From NCBI RefSeq assembly GCF_003583405.1, contig NZ_QXEC01000009.1, positions 62,001-126,000 on the forward strand: 64,000 nt of DNA, written 5' to 3'. Made by a program: the position numbers and the translations under genes. The DNA is from Micromonospora radicis (GTDB taxonomy: Bacteria; Actinomycetota; Actinomycetes; Mycobacteriales; Micromonosporaceae). Under the pieces are notes generated by a model. It worked only from the letters and a program-made list of their open reading frames with translations. It was not told where the DNA came from and ran no database searches. Below, one piece after another: positions 1-8,403 of this stretch; the stretch's first letter is position 1; every line of letters starts with the position of its first letter.

Positions 1-548
1 TCCTCGACCTGCTCGGCATCTTCGGAATCGGCGCCTCCGCCTACTTCGCGGCGGCCCTCGCGGTGATCGGTCTCGGCCTGCTCGTGGGTACCTGGTTCGG
101 TCGGGCCCGGTGGCTGATCGCCCTCGGCCTGGTGACCGCCGTCGCGCTGGGCGTGGCCACCGTCGCCGACTCGTACGACCGGGTACGCGGCGTCGGTGGC
201 ACGGTCACCTGGGCGCCGACCGACCACCGCGACCTCGCCGTCCGGTACGAACAGAGTTTCGCCGACGCGCTGCTCGACCTGCGGGCGATCGACTTCGACC
301 AGCAGGACACCGAGATCACCGTGGTGATCAACTTCGGTGAGGCCACCGTTGTGGTGCCGCCGAACGTGGACGTGACCGTGGCGACCCAGGTGACCGCCGG
401 TGATGCGAACGTCTTCGGTGAGCGGCGTTCCTGGGGCATGGACAACCAACGCCGGGAGACCGTCGACCTCGGCGCGGACGGCGCCGGCGGCGGAAAGCTG
501 CGCCTGAACCTGCAGGTCAACGCCGGACACATGGAGGTGACCCGATGA
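1..548 (+). CDS. LiaF/PspC-type membrane protein, 3' part only
   Basis: The reading frame is open from base 3, so the gene begins outside the window; about 181 codons are visible. The visible part has a hydrophobic stretch (two likely membrane segments) followed by a soluble C-terminal domain with the run INFGEATVVVPPNVDV. That run resembles the beta-stranded C-terminal domain of LiaF-like and cell-wall-stress proteins (DUF2154 type), which in actinobacteria often follows an N-terminal PspC domain. The role is probably sensing or buffering membrane stress, which is inference. It shares a 4-base ATGA overlap with the next gene, so the two are probably translated together. Confidence 0.7.
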   Translation, partial: LDLLGIFGIGASAYFAAALAVIGLGLLVGTWFGRARWLIALGLVTAVALGVATVADSYDRVRGVGGTVTWAPTDHRDLAVRYEQSFADALLDLRAIDFDQQDTEITVVINFGEATVVVPPNVDVTVATQVTAGDANVFGERRSWGMDNQRRETVDLGADGAGGGKLRLNLQVNAGHMEVTR

Positions 549-1003
549 AGGCCCACCGTACCGACCTGGTGTCGTTCGCCTTCGGGCTGCTCTTCCTCGC
601 GCTCAGCGCCTGGTGGCTGCTGGCCCAGGTGCTCGGTCTCGTCCTGCCGCCGGTCGGCTGGTTCCTGGCCGGCGGGCTGATCCTGGTCGGCGCGCTCGGC
701 CTGATCGGCGCGCTACGTTCGAGCCGGCACGGCAACACCGCCGCGCCGACCGGGCCGAGCAGCCCCGAACCGGCCGGGCCGGGCAGTACCGCGACGGGCA
801 GTGCCACAGCGGGCAGTGCCGACCCGGGCGAGGCGGGCAGCGCCGACCCGGCCAGCGCCGAGCCCACCGAACCGGGCGTGTCCTGGCTGGACACCGACGG
901 CGAGCCCGCGCGGCCGTGGGCGGAGACCAGCGCGGACCGTACGCTCGACCTGCCGGTCGACGACGGGGCCGCACCACCGCAGCCGCGCGGTCCCGCTGCC
1001 TGA
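545..1003 (+). CDS. Small membrane protein with Pro/Ala/Gly/Ser-rich tail
   Basis: A protein of 152 residues with two hydrophobic segments (about residues 8-28 and 36-56) separated by a short loop. A long low-complexity tail rich in Pro, Ala, Gly, Ser, Asp and Glu follows, containing short repeats of the form GSADPGEAGSADP. I recognise no enzymatic motif. The ATGA overlap with the upstream LiaF/PspC-like gene suggests one operon and a shared envelope role. The tail is probably disordered; whether it is cytoplasmic or external cannot be told from the sequence. Real gene: likely. Function: unknown. Confidence 0.7.
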   Translation: MKAHRTDLVSFAFGLLFLALSAWWLLAQVLGLVLPPVGWFLAGGLILVGALGLIGALRSSRHGNTAAPTGPSSPEPAGPGSTATGSATAGSADPGEAGSADPASAEPTEPGVSWLDTDGEPARPWAETSADRTLDLPVDDGAAPPQPRGPAA

Positions 1004-1103
1004 CCATGCGGCACCGCGTACCCGCCGCCTATGCTGGCCGGTGTGCTCCCGCCTGCGTCGGCCAGCCCGTCGCGGGCGTCCTTCGCGGGCCATCGGCTCG
1101 CGC

Positions 1104-1133
1104 GGGCCGCTCGCGGAAGGGCCGCTCGCGGAG
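1104..1133. repeat. Two tandem 15-bp copies upstream of psd
   Basis: GGGCCGCTCGCGGAA is followed directly by GGGCCGCTCGCGGAG. The pair lies in the roughly 200-bp gap between the small membrane protein and psd. No promoter can be assigned with confidence in this gap. Confidence 0.7.
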
Positions 1134-1201
1134 GGGCCGACCCCGCCGCCGGCCGGTGATCTCGCGTCCGCCGCCATCAACTCGTCAGGAGCCCGTTCGA
1201 C

Positions 1202-2449
1202 ATGACCCAGTTCCCCGGTGTGCCCGCCCCCGGCCGGACCGGACCGGTCCGCCTCGGCGAGCGTGCCGCCCGCACACTCGTCTCCGAGCTCGCCCGGATC
1301 AACGACCCGAAGGCCGCCCTGCTGGTCGGCGCGGCCCCGGAGTCCGCGGTGCTGGCCGCCGCGATCGAGGCACTGCTGCCCGGTGACACTCTCACCGTGG
1401 TGCCGGGCGACTCGGTCGACGCCGCCGCGCTGCGGGAACACGTCACCGCCCAGGGTCGCTGGGTGGCCGACCGGGTCCGCGTCGTGGACAGCCTCGCCGA
1501 GGCCGAGCCGGCCGCGGTGGTCGTCGCCGGTGAAGCGCTCGTCGGCACCGCCGAGGAGGCCCGTGGTGTCGTCGAGACGCTGAGCAAGTACCTCACCGAC
1601 GGGGCGGTGCTCAGCGTGGCCGCCGGGGTCGGCCGGACCGCCGGCGCCGCCGCCGAACTGGACCGGCAGGCCGCGCTGCACGGCGTCGGCAGCGACCTGG
1701 TGCTGCGCAACCAGATGCCGGTACGGATCCACCGGCTCCGCTTCACCCCGGCCGACGCGGCAGCGGCCGAGCGCCTGGCCCCGGCCTACCGCCCGTCGAG
1801 CGTGCCGCTCACCCGGGACATGCACATCGACTCCAACGGAGTGGCCGCCGCCGGGATCGCCCTCGGGCTTGCCGCGCTGACCCGGCTGGCCCGGCCGAAG
1901 TCGAAGCTGTGGCTGCTGCCCGCGCTGGCCGCCGCGCCGGTCGCCGCCTTCTTCCGTGACCCGGAGCGGGACGTGCCGGAGGATCCGTCGGCCGTGGTGG
2001 CCGCCGCCGACGGCCAGGTGCTGTCCGTGCAGCGGCTGCACGACGAACGGTTCGGCGACGGCGAGTTCCTGCGGATCGCGGTCTTCCTGTCGGTGCTCGA
2101 CGTGCACGTCAACCGCGCACCGGTGGCCGGCAAGGTGGTGGACTACTTCGTCGCCGACGGCGGGTTCGTCAACGCGATGAAGCCGGACGCGGAGCACAAC
2201 GTGGCCGCGTACACGGTGCTGGACACCACTCACGGGACGGTGGTGGTGGCGCAGCGGACCGGCCTGATCGCGCGCCGGATCGTGCAGCGCGCGCCGATCG
2301 GCACGCTGCTGGCGCGCGGCGAACGGTTCGGGCTGATCCGGTTCGGCTCGCGGACCGACGTCTACCTGCCGGCGGAGGCCGCCGACCCGCTGGTCGGGCC
2401 CGGCGACAAGGTGGTCGGCGGCGCCACCGTCATCGCCCGCTGGCGCTGA
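1202..2449 (+). CDS. psd: Phosphatidylserine decarboxylase with extra N-terminal Rossmann-like domain
   Basis: This enzyme decarboxylates phosphatidylserine to phosphatidylethanolamine at the membrane. The C-terminal half (about residues 190-415) is a pyruvoyl-dependent decarboxylase. It contains AAFFRDPER, the run IAVFLSVLDVHVNRAP, and the self-cleavage site RFGSRTD with the Gly-Ser pair at residues 382-383; cleavage turns the Ser into the pyruvoyl group. The protein has 415 residues, whereas stand-alone bacterial PSD-A enzymes have roughly 200-240. Residues 15-185 form an additional alpha/beta domain with the alternating strands of a SAM-methyltransferase-like Rossmann fold (AALLVGAAPES, then TLTVVPGDS) but a degenerate glycine loop. 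The ATG is preceded by AGGAG at a spacing of about 10. It faces pssA, which makes its substrate. Confidence 0.9.
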   Translation: MTQFPGVPAPGRTGPVRLGERAARTLVSELARINDPKAALLVGAAPESAVLAAAIEALLPGDTLTVVPGDSVDAAALREHVTAQGRWVADRVRVVDSLAEAEPAAVVVAGEALVGTAEEARGVVETLSKYLTDGAVLSVAAGVGRTAGAAAELDRQAALHGVGSDLVLRNQMPVRIHRLRFTPADAAAAERLAPAYRPSSVPLTRDMHIDSNGVAAAGIALGLAALTRLARPKSKLWLLPALAAAPVAAFFRDPERDVPEDPSAVVAAADGQVLSVQRLHDERFGDGEFLRIAVFLSVLDVHVNRAPVAGKVVDYFVADGGFVNAMKPDAEHNVAAYTVLDTTHGTVVVAQRTGLIARRIVQRAPIGTLLARGERFGLIRFGSRTDVYLPAEAADPLVGPGDKVVGGATVIARWR

Positions 2450-2456
2450 CCGAGCC

Positions 2457-2506
2457 GTACGTGAGAAGGGGCGCTGCGGTCGACCGCGGCGCCCCTTCTC
2501 ACGTAC
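2457..2506. terminator. Bidirectional hairpin terminator between psd and pssA
   Basis: A near-perfect inverted repeat with 25-bp arms (24 of 25 paired) and almost no loop. The arm begins GTACGTGAGAAGGGGCGC. It sits between the stop codons of two convergent genes. It has no T-tract, as is usual for actinobacterial terminators. Confidence 0.85.
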
Positions 2507-2511
2507 GAGGA

Positions 2512-3519
2512 TCAGATGGTGCGACGCTGCCGCAGCCAGAGCACCGGGCCACTGATCAGGTAACCCACCACGATCAGGCCGAAGGTGAGCCGGATGTCGA
2601 TCAGCGCGCCGACCACCGGCGCGAGCCATACCCACGGCGGCAGCTTGACCAGCCGGGCGAGCTTGGCGTACGGGAAGCTGCTGACCATGGTGAAGGCGAG
2701 CAGCGCCACCCCGGCGATCTGCACCGCGCCGGGCACGGGCAGGCCGATCACCACCATCAGGGCGAGTACCGCCGCCGCCATCGTGGTGGGTACGCCACAG
2801 AAGAACCGGCCGTCCTTGGGCGAGACGTTGAACCGGGCGAGCCGGATCGCCGCGCACGCCGCGACGAGCGCGGCGGCCACCCCGGCGGCGGCCGTCGGCA
2901 CCTCACCGGCGAGCGAGGCGTAGACCACCACGGGCGCGGCGAGGCCGAAGGAGCACATGTCGGCCAGCGAGTCCATCTGGGCGCCGAACGGGCTGGACAC
3001 GCCGAGCCGGCGGGCCAGCGCGCCGTCCAGGCCGTCGAAGGCGACGCAGGCGATGAGCAGCAGGGCGGCGAGGCGTACGTCGCCCCGCATGGCGACGAAG
3101 ATCGCGTTGATGCCGAGCAGCAGACTGGCCAGGGTGCAGGCGTTGACCAGCGCGAACTTGGCCCGCCGGGCCATTGTGGGCTCGCCGGGCAGCAGCGGTA
3201 CGGCGGTGGCCGTCGACTCGTCCGCGGCCGGGGATTCGACCATCGGTGTCGGTGTGACGGCGGGGCTGACCGGGGCGATCGTCTCGATCCGGGTCCGGTG
3301 GAACCGCTGCAGGCCGTAGCGGCGGCGGGGGCGGTCCGAATACCGGGGCTCGGGCAGCGCGTCGGTTCCGCCGTGCAGTTCCGCATCTCGGCGGCCGACG
3401 CGGACCAGCAGGACCTGACGGGCCAGGGTGCCGCTGCGGCGCAGCGGGCCCGTCCAGCTTCGCCCTGCGGGACGCGGGCTGTCAGTCGTACGACGCCGGC
3501 GCCATGGGGCTCTCGGCAC
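2512..3519 (-). CDS. pssA: CDP-diacylglycerol-serine O-phosphatidyltransferase
   Basis: This integral membrane enzyme joins CDP-diacylglycerol and L-serine to give phosphatidylserine. The CDP-alcohol phosphotransferase signature is complete: DGLDGALAR, then G, then DSLAD, supplying the four metal-binding aspartates. About six to eight hydrophobic segments follow from residue 120 on. The GTG start used here has a strong GGAGGA just upstream, which gives 335 residues with a basic N-terminal extension of roughly 110 residues. Internal ATG codons at 3243 (MVESP) and further in (MARRAKF) would give a more typical length but lack a clear ribosome-binding site. Its product is the substrate of the convergent psd gene. 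Confidence 0.88.
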   Translation of the reverse strand: MPRAPWRRRRTTDSPRPAGRSWTGPLRRSGTLARQVLLVRVGRRDAELHGGTDALPEPRYSDRPRRRYGLQRFHRTRIETIAPVSPAVTPTPMVESPAADESTATAVPLLPGEPTMARRAKFALVNACTLASLLLGINAIFVAMRGDVRLAALLLIACVAFDGLDGALARRLGVSSPFGAQMDSLADMCSFGLAAPVVVYASLAGEVPTAAAGVAAALVAACAAIRLARFNVSPKDGRFFCGVPTTMAAAVLALMVVIGLPVPGAVQIAGVALLAFTMVSSFPYAKLARLVKLPPWVWLAPVVGALIDIRLTFGLIVVGYLISGPVLWLRQRRTI

Positions 3520-3808
3520 GTTTCCTCCATCACCGGATCAGCTGACCGCCGTGCGGGCGGGTGTCCGGCTGCCTCGTGCCGGACCGTTCTGGCCCGGCAG
3601 CCATTTTGCGGAGTACACCATCGCACAAGGGGGTAGGGATTGGCGATAGCTGCCGGCGGTACTTATATCTCCCGTAACCGCGCGAAGCGGGCCTTTATTC
3701 CCATCTGGGCATGATCGCCCGTTTTCCTCCGTCAGCCCTACCTCCGACTGTACCGGAGCCAGGCACTCGGGGCTGATCAGCGAAGTTCCGCCCGGCCGCG
3801 ACAGCCCG
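3520..3808. other. 289-bp intergenic region upstream of pssA
   Basis: No credible gene lies here. The minus strand contains TATAAG at 3662-3667, a possible -10 element for pssA, but no matching -35 hexamer. A small GC stem (CCGCGCGAAGCGG) lies around 3679-3691. I compared it by eye with the ydaO-type and other riboswitch cores I know and found no match. Confidence 0.4.
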
Positions 3809-4882
3809 CTATGCGACAGCCGCCAGGGCATCGGCGGCAATCTCCGTCAACTGAAGTTCCCGCACTTCGGCAGAGGTGAACCAGGCGGCGCGGGCGGTGG
3901 AGCCACCGGCCAGTTCGGTCACCGCCGGCTCGGTCGGCACGTCCACCACCACCCGGTAGACCACCCGGATGCCGTGCCAGTCGATCGGGTACCCCTCCGG
4001 CCCGAGCGCGGCCGGAGTGTGCAGATTGTCCACCCCGATGAGCTGGGTCACCCGACCCAGCTGACCGGACTCTTCGACCAGTTCCCGTAGTAGCGCGGTG
4101 ACAGGCTGCTCACCATGATCCGTGCCGCCGCCCGGCAGGTGCCACTGGCCGGCGCCCGGATAGCCGTCCGCGATCATCGCCAGCAGTACCCGGCCAGCGG
4201 GGTCGGTGACCAACCCGTACGCCCCGAAACGCTGCCGCCGGCCAGGCTCCGGCGCGCCGAACGGTTCCCGGCGCCGCAGCGCCTCCGGCGGCAGCGGTAC
4301 GACCGGCAGGTCGAGGGCCTCCGCGGTGAACGGCAGCAGCGGCACCCCGGCCGCCTCGTCCGGCGCAAGAAAACCGGCCGGCTCGCCGCCGCGCTCGGCA
4401 GCGTCGGCGCCGCGCGCCACGGAGTCGGCACCGTACTCGGCCTCGGCGCCGCGCTCGGGCTCGGCGCCGCGCGCCACGGAGTCAGCGCCGCACTCGGGCT
4501 CGGCGCCGCACTCGAGCTCGGGCTCGGTGCTGTGCGCCACGGGCTCGTGCGGCCGACGACGTCCCGAGCGCGGCGCCTCGACCACCGGAGTCACGTCGAA
4601 CAGCATCCGGTCGGTGTGCAGAGCCACCCCCAGGTCGGGGTACGGCACCACGTCCGCGACCACCGCCCGCAGCCCGGTCACCTCGACGACCAGACCCGTC
4701 TGCTCGGCAACCGCGCGGATCACCGCGGACGCCGGATGCTCGGCATGATCAAGGTCGCCGCCGGGCAACGACCACACACCCGGGAAGTCGGCGTGCGCGG
4801 AACCCCGCACGAGCAGAACCCGCCCGCCGTCGTCCCGCAGCACCCCGTACGCCCCCACCCGCCGCACCTGCCGCACACCCAT
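3809..4882 (-). CDS. Tandem-Nudix hydrolase with repeat-containing linker
   Basis: A protein of 357 residues with two Nudix domains. The C-terminal box is intact (GGGTDHGEQPVTALLRELVE followed by ESG), so this half should hydrolyse a nucleoside diphosphate linked to another moiety. The N-terminal box (GGDLDHAEHPASAVIRAVAE followed by QTG) has lost the RE and EE acidic pairs and is probably inactive or binding-only. The linker (about residues 105-170) is built from Glu/Ala/Gly repeats such as ADSVARGAEPERGAE, reflected in the DNA as a slippage-prone tandem repeat. The neighbouring gene is a paralogue in the same orientation. Substrate unknown. Confidence 0.82.
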   Translation of the reverse strand: MGVRQVRRVGAYGVLRDDGGRVLLVRGSAHADFPGVWSLPGGDLDHAEHPASAVIRAVAEQTGLVVEVTGLRAVVADVVPYPDLGVALHTDRMLFDVTPVVEAPRSGRRRPHEPVAHSTEPELECGAEPECGADSVARGAEPERGAEAEYGADSVARGADAAERGGEPAGFLAPDEAAGVPLLPFTAEALDLPVVPLPPEALRRREPFGAPEPGRRQRFGAYGLVTDPAGRVLLAMIADGYPGAGQWHLPGGGTDHGEQPVTALLRELVEESGQLGRVTQLIGVDNLHTPAALGPEGYPIDWHGIRVVYRVVVDVPTEPAVTELAGGSTARAAWFTSAEVRELQLTEIAADALAAVA

Positions 4883-4900
4883 CCCCCCGGCCTAGACCCC

Positions 4901-4961
4901 GTCGATCATGAAGTTATCGCCAGCCATGCCGGCGTGTCCCGACAGTAACTTCATGATCAAC
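4901..4961. repeat. Intergenic palindrome, GATCATG family, copy 1
   Basis: Inverted repeat with 16-bp arms: GTCGATCATGAAGTTA on the left and TAACTTCATGATCAAC on the right (15 of 16 paired), with 29 bases between. It lies downstream of the second Nudix gene's neighbour boundary, between two same-strand genes. Related elements occur at 8330, 14248 and 25219. It may act as a terminator or be a REP-like mobile palindrome. Confidence 0.8.
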
Positions 4962-5003
4962 GCGCGGAGTGCGGGGCGGCGGAGTGGGGGGGTGGGGTGG
5001 GGG

Positions 5004-5942
5004 TCAGGTTAGGCGGGCGGCTTGGACGGCTTCGGCGGTCACTTCGGTGAGGCGGTCGGTGGGTAGGGCACCGAGTTCCTCCTGGGCGAACCAGCGGGCC
5101 TCACAGGTGGAGCCACCGACATCACCGACGGTGGGCGGAGCCGGCTGGTCCACCACCACCCGATAGAAGGCGCGTACGCCGTGCCAGTCGATCGGGTAGC
5201 CCTCGGGGCCGAGCGACGCCGCGTCCCGGTGGCTGGCGACGCCGAGCAGGCCGATCAGCCGCCCGGTCTGGCCGGTCTCCTCCACCAGTTCCCGGATCAG
5301 CGCCGCGCCCGGCTGCTCGCCGTAGTCGGTGCCGCCGCCCGGCAGGTGCCAACACCCGGCACCCGGGTAGCCGTCGGAGACCCGGGTCAGCAGTACCCGC
5401 CCGGCGGGATCGGTGACGACCGCGTACGCGGCGAAGCGCTGCGCCCGGTGCAGCCCGTCGGGGCCGGGTACGGCGTAGAAGGAGGGGAACTCCGGCGGCT
5501 CGTCCGGCACGATGTCCGCCGAGGAGGCGGGCAGCCCGAGGGCGCGGGCGGTGAACGAACGAAGCGGCAGTTGCCGGGCCTCGTCGACGGTGAACCAGCG
5601 GGCCAGATCGGTGGGCCGGTCGACCCGGTCGGTCAACGAACCGCCCCGGACCGAGACCCGGTAGACCAGTCGGTCGGTATGGATGGTGATGCCACGCTCG
5701 GGCAGTGCCCGCATGTCGGCCAGCACATCGTGCAGGCTGGCGACGGCCACCGACAGACCGGTCTCGGTGGCGGTCTCACGGACGACGGTGTGCTGGGGAT
5801 CCTCGCCGTGGTCGACCGCCCCACCGGGCAGGGACCACGTACCGGGGGTGCCGGAGCGCTCCGATGCGCGAACCAGCAACACTCGGTCTACCGAATCAGT
5901 ACAGACTGCGTATGCCGCGATCCTGCGGAGCGGCTCCAGCAT
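5004..5942 (-). CDS. Tandem-Nudix hydrolase, paralogue of upstream neighbour
   Basis: A protein of 312 residues from the ATG chosen (MLEPLRRIAAYAV); the frame stays open upstream, but that extension is low-complexity and unlike the family. Two Nudix domains: the C-terminal box is canonical (GGGTDYGEQPGAALIRELVE then ETG) and the N-terminal one is partly conserved (GGAVDHGEDPQHTVVRETAT then ETG). The two paralogues share the run GPEGYPIDWHG in the second domain. Compared with its neighbour, the linker here is short and lacks the Glu/Ala repeats. The pair probably arose by duplication of an already fused gene. Likely a house-cleaning or signalling nucleotide hydrolase; substrate unknown. Confidence 0.82.
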   Translation of the reverse strand: MLEPLRRIAAYAVCTDSVDRVLLVRASERSGTPGTWSLPGGAVDHGEDPQHTVVRETATETGLSVAVASLHDVLADMRALPERGITIHTDRLVYRVSVRGGSLTDRVDRPTDLARWFTVDEARQLPLRSFTARALGLPASSADIVPDEPPEFPSFYAVPGPDGLHRAQRFAAYAVVTDPAGRVLLTRVSDGYPGAGCWHLPGGGTDYGEQPGAALIRELVEETGQTGRLIGLLGVASHRDAASLGPEGYPIDWHGVRAFYRVVVDQPAPPTVGDVGGSTCEARWFAQEELGALPTDRLTEVTAEAVQAARLT

Positions 5943-6095
5943 GGTGGTCACGGAGCCAAATTCTCCCCGTGACCGGTTACCGGCGCGGAAAAGAGTCGGA
6001 TTCCTGACTGATCGCTCCCCCCTGAGGCACAAGTCAGGGTATTGATCCGGGCGGTCACCGAGGTCGATGGCGGCCCCGGCGAGGAGCGTGGAGGC

Positions 6096-6698
6096 ATGAC
6101 TTCCACACCTCACGCCCCGTACAAGCAACTGCGCCGCCCGACCACCGACCGGATGGTCGCCGGGGTGGCCAGCGGCCTGGGCCGCTACTTCGGCGTCGAC
6201 CCCACCCTGGTCCGCGTCGCGTTCGCGGTCGCCACGCTGATCACCGGCGGGATCGCCGCGCTGGCGTACCCGATCATGTGGTTCCTGATGCCCCAGGAGC
6301 CGACCGACGCTCCCGCCTGGCCGCACCCGGCGGGCGCCGCGTCACACGGGCCGACCGGCGGCCCGCCGTACCCTCCCGGCCCGACGGCCGCCACGCCGCA
6401 CCCGGCCTGGCCCTTCCCGGCGCCCCAGCCCGCACCCGCGCCACAGTACGGACCGACACCCCAGCCCGCGCCGCAGTACGGACCGACCCCACCGGCCGGA
6501 GCGGCGCCGACCGCGCCGGTTCCGCAGGCAGGCCCGGCAGCACCCGGCCCGGCAGCACCCGCACCGCAGCAGGCGCCCGCACCGCAGCAGGCGGCGACCG
6601 GACCGGCGCCGCGATCGGCGGCGGGGACCGAACCGGGCCCGGCGGTGACCGGGCCGCAGTCCGACGAGACGGCCCGGACGCCTCAGCCGCCGGCCTGA
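6096..6698 (+). CDS. PspC-domain protein with Pro/Ala-rich tail
   Basis: The N-terminal 65 residues are a PspC domain: KQLRRPTTDRMVAGVASGLG, then YFGVDPTLVRVAF, then a membrane segment ending in MWFLMP. The remaining roughly 130 residues are a low-complexity Pro/Ala/Gln tail with repeats such as PAPQYGPTPQPAPQYGPTP. The ATG chosen has GAGGAG nine bases upstream; the earlier in-frame ATG would add an unrelated 18-residue leader. PspC proteins contribute to phage-shock and envelope-stress responses. The tail is probably disordered. It is convergent with guaA, with only seven bases between the stop codons. Confidence 0.82.
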   Translation: MTSTPHAPYKQLRRPTTDRMVAGVASGLGRYFGVDPTLVRVAFAVATLITGGIAALAYPIMWFLMPQEPTDAPAWPHPAGAASHGPTGGPPYPPGPTAATPHPAWPFPAPQPAPAPQYGPTPQPAPQYGPTPPAGAAPTAPVPQAGPAAPGPAAPAPQQAPAPQQAATGPAPRSAAGTEPGPAVTGPQSDETARTPQPPA

Positions 6699-6705
6699 GC
6701 CGGCG

Positions 6706-8262
6706 TCACTCCCACTCGATGGTGCCCGGCGGCTTGCTGGTGACATCCAGGACCACCCGGTTCACCTCGGCGACCTCGTTGGTGATCCGGGTGGAGATCC
6801 GGGCGATCACGTCGTAGGGCAGCCGGGACCAGTCGGCCGTCATCGCATCCTCGCTGGAGACCGGGCGCAGCACCACGGGGTGACCGTAGCTGCGCCCGTC
6901 ACCCTGCACGCCGACGCTGCGCACGTCGGCCAGCAGCACCACCGGGAACTGCCAGACGTCCCGGTCCAGCCCGGCGGCGGTGAGTTCCTGGCGGGCGATG
7001 AAGTCGGCCCGGCGCAGCATGTCGAGCCGTTCCCGGTCGACCGCGCCGATGATCCGGATGGCCAGGCCGGGGCCGGGGAACGGGTGCCGCCAGACCATCG
7101 CCTCGGGCAGGCCGAGCTGGAGGCCGAGCGTACGGACCTCGTCCTTGAACAGCGTACGCAGCGGCTCCACCAGGGCGAACTTCAGATCCTCGGGTAGTCC
7201 GCCGACGTTGTGGTGACTCTTGATGTTGGCGGTGCCGGTGCCGCCACCGGACTCGACCACGTCCGGGTAGAGAGTGCCCTGGACCAGGAACTCGACGTCG
7301 CCGTGCGAGGCGATCTCCCGGGCGGCGGCCTCGAAGACCCGGATGAACTCCCGGCCGATGATCTTGCGCTTCTGCTCCGGGTCGGTCACCCCGGCCAGTG
7401 CGCCGAGGAACCGGTCGGCCGCGTCGACCACCTTGAGCTTGATGCCGGTGGCGGCTACGTAGTCCTTCTCCACCTGCTCGGCCTCGCCGGCACGCAGCAG
7501 GCCGTGGTCGACGAAGACACAGGTCAACTGGTCGCCGACGGCGCGGTGCACCAGCGCGGCGGCGACCGCGGAGTCCACCCCGCCGCTGAGGCCGCAGATG
7601 ACCTCCTTGTCGCCGACCTGTTCGCGGATCCGGGCCACCTGCTCGTCGATGATGTTCTCAGGCGTCCAGGTCGGTTCGATCTCGGCGATCTCGTACAGGA
7701 AGCGGGTCAACATCTCCTGCCCGTGCGCGGTGTGCCCCACCTCGGGGTGGAACTGCACACCGGCCCGCCGCCCCGCCAGGTCCTCGAAGGCGGCCACCGG
7801 CGCGCCCGCCGACTCGGCGGTCACCGCGAAGCCCTCGGGCGCCTCGGTCACGCAGTCGCCGTGGCTCATCCAGACCGGCAGGTCGGCCGGTAGGTCCCGG
7901 AGCAGGACACCGGGTTCGAGCAGGCGCGGGCGCAGCGGGGTGCCGCCGTACTCGCGGCTGCCGGTGCGGGCCACCGTGCCGCCGAGCGCCCGGGCCATCG
8001 CCTGGAAGCCGTAGCAGATGCCGAAGACCGGCACACCGGTCTTGAACAGCCCGTCGTCGACCTGCGGGGCGCCCGGTTCGTAGACGCTGGCCGGGCCGCC
8101 GGACAGGATGATCGCGGCGGGGTTCTTGGCCAGCATCTCGGCCACGGGCATGGAGTGCGGGACGATCTCGGAGTAGACCCTCGCCTCACGCACCCGGCGG
8201 GCGATCAGCTGGGCGTACTGGGCACCGAAGTCGACCACGAGGACAGGGCGCGGCAGGCTCAT
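6706..8262 (-). CDS. guaA: GMP synthase (glutamine-hydrolysing)
   Basis: This cytosolic enzyme converts XMP to GMP using ATP and glutamine, the last step of GMP synthesis. It has 518 residues, the normal length. The glutamine amidotransferase domain carries the catalytic Cys83 in GICYGF and the His/Glu pair in QFHPEVGHT. The ATP-pyrophosphatase domain has the P-loop [10 protein letters not shown], and the C-terminal dimerisation domain ends with [15 protein letters not shown] three codons upstream is also in frame, but AGGA is well spaced (nine bases) only from the ATG used. guaB, which supplies XMP, lies 7 kb downstream in the same orientation. Confidence 0.97.
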   Translation of the reverse strand: MSLPRPVLVVDFGAQYAQLIARRVREARVYSEIVPHSMPVAEMLAKNPAAIILSGGPASVYEPGAPQVDDGLFKTGVPVFGICYGFQAMARALGGTVARTGSREYGGTPLRPRLLEPGVLLRDLPADLPVWMSHGDCVTEAPEGFAVTAESAGAPVAAFEDLAGRRAGVQFHPEVGHTAHGQEMLTRFLYEIAEIEPTWTPENIIDEQVARIREQVGDKEVICGLSGGVDSAVAAALVHRAVGDQLTCVFVDHGLLRAGEAEQVEKDYVAATGIKLKVVDAADRFLGALAGVTDPEQKRKIIGREFIRVFEAAAREIASHGDVEFLVQGTLYPDVVESGGGTGTANIKSHHNVGGLPEDLKFALVEPLRTLFKDEVRTLGLQLGLPEAMVWRHPFPGPGLAIRIIGAVDRERLDMLRRADFIARQELTAAGLDRDVWQFPVVLLADVRSVGVQGDGRSYGHPVVLRPVSSEDAMTADWSRLPYDVIARISTRITNEVAEVNRVVLDVTSKPPGTIEWE

Positions 8263-8329
8263 AGCCGGCAATCCTACCGAGCGTGACGGCGCCTCCCCCG
8301 CCGCCCGCCCTCACCACCCCATCCTCGTC

Positions 8330-8396
8330 GATCTTGCACTTTCCGCCCCGTTATGCCCCTTATATGGCGCTATACGGCGACGCGAAGTGCAAGATC
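8330..8396. repeat. Intergenic palindrome, GATC family, divergent copy 2
   Basis: Perfect 12-bp arms GATCTTGCACTT and AAGTGCAAGATC, with 43 bases between, including an AT-rich stretch (TTATATGGCGCTATA). Like copies 1 and 3 it begins GTCGATC and lies between two minus-strand genes, just past the 3' end of the upstream-transcribed neighbourhood. The arm core differs (CTTGCACTT in place of CATGGAGTT). Confidence 0.75.
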
Positions 8397-8403
8397 ACGT
8401 ACG

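Noticed and set aside
713..2857. A 714-codon minus-strand open frame across psd
   Set aside because: It is antisense to psd and part of pssA, highly Arg/Gly/Pro-rich, and shows no family motif; long shadow frames are expected at this GC content.
3520..3808. A riboswitch (ydaO type) upstream of pssA
   Set aside because: The conserved core segments could not be found by eye; pssA is not a usual target. A covariance search would settle it.
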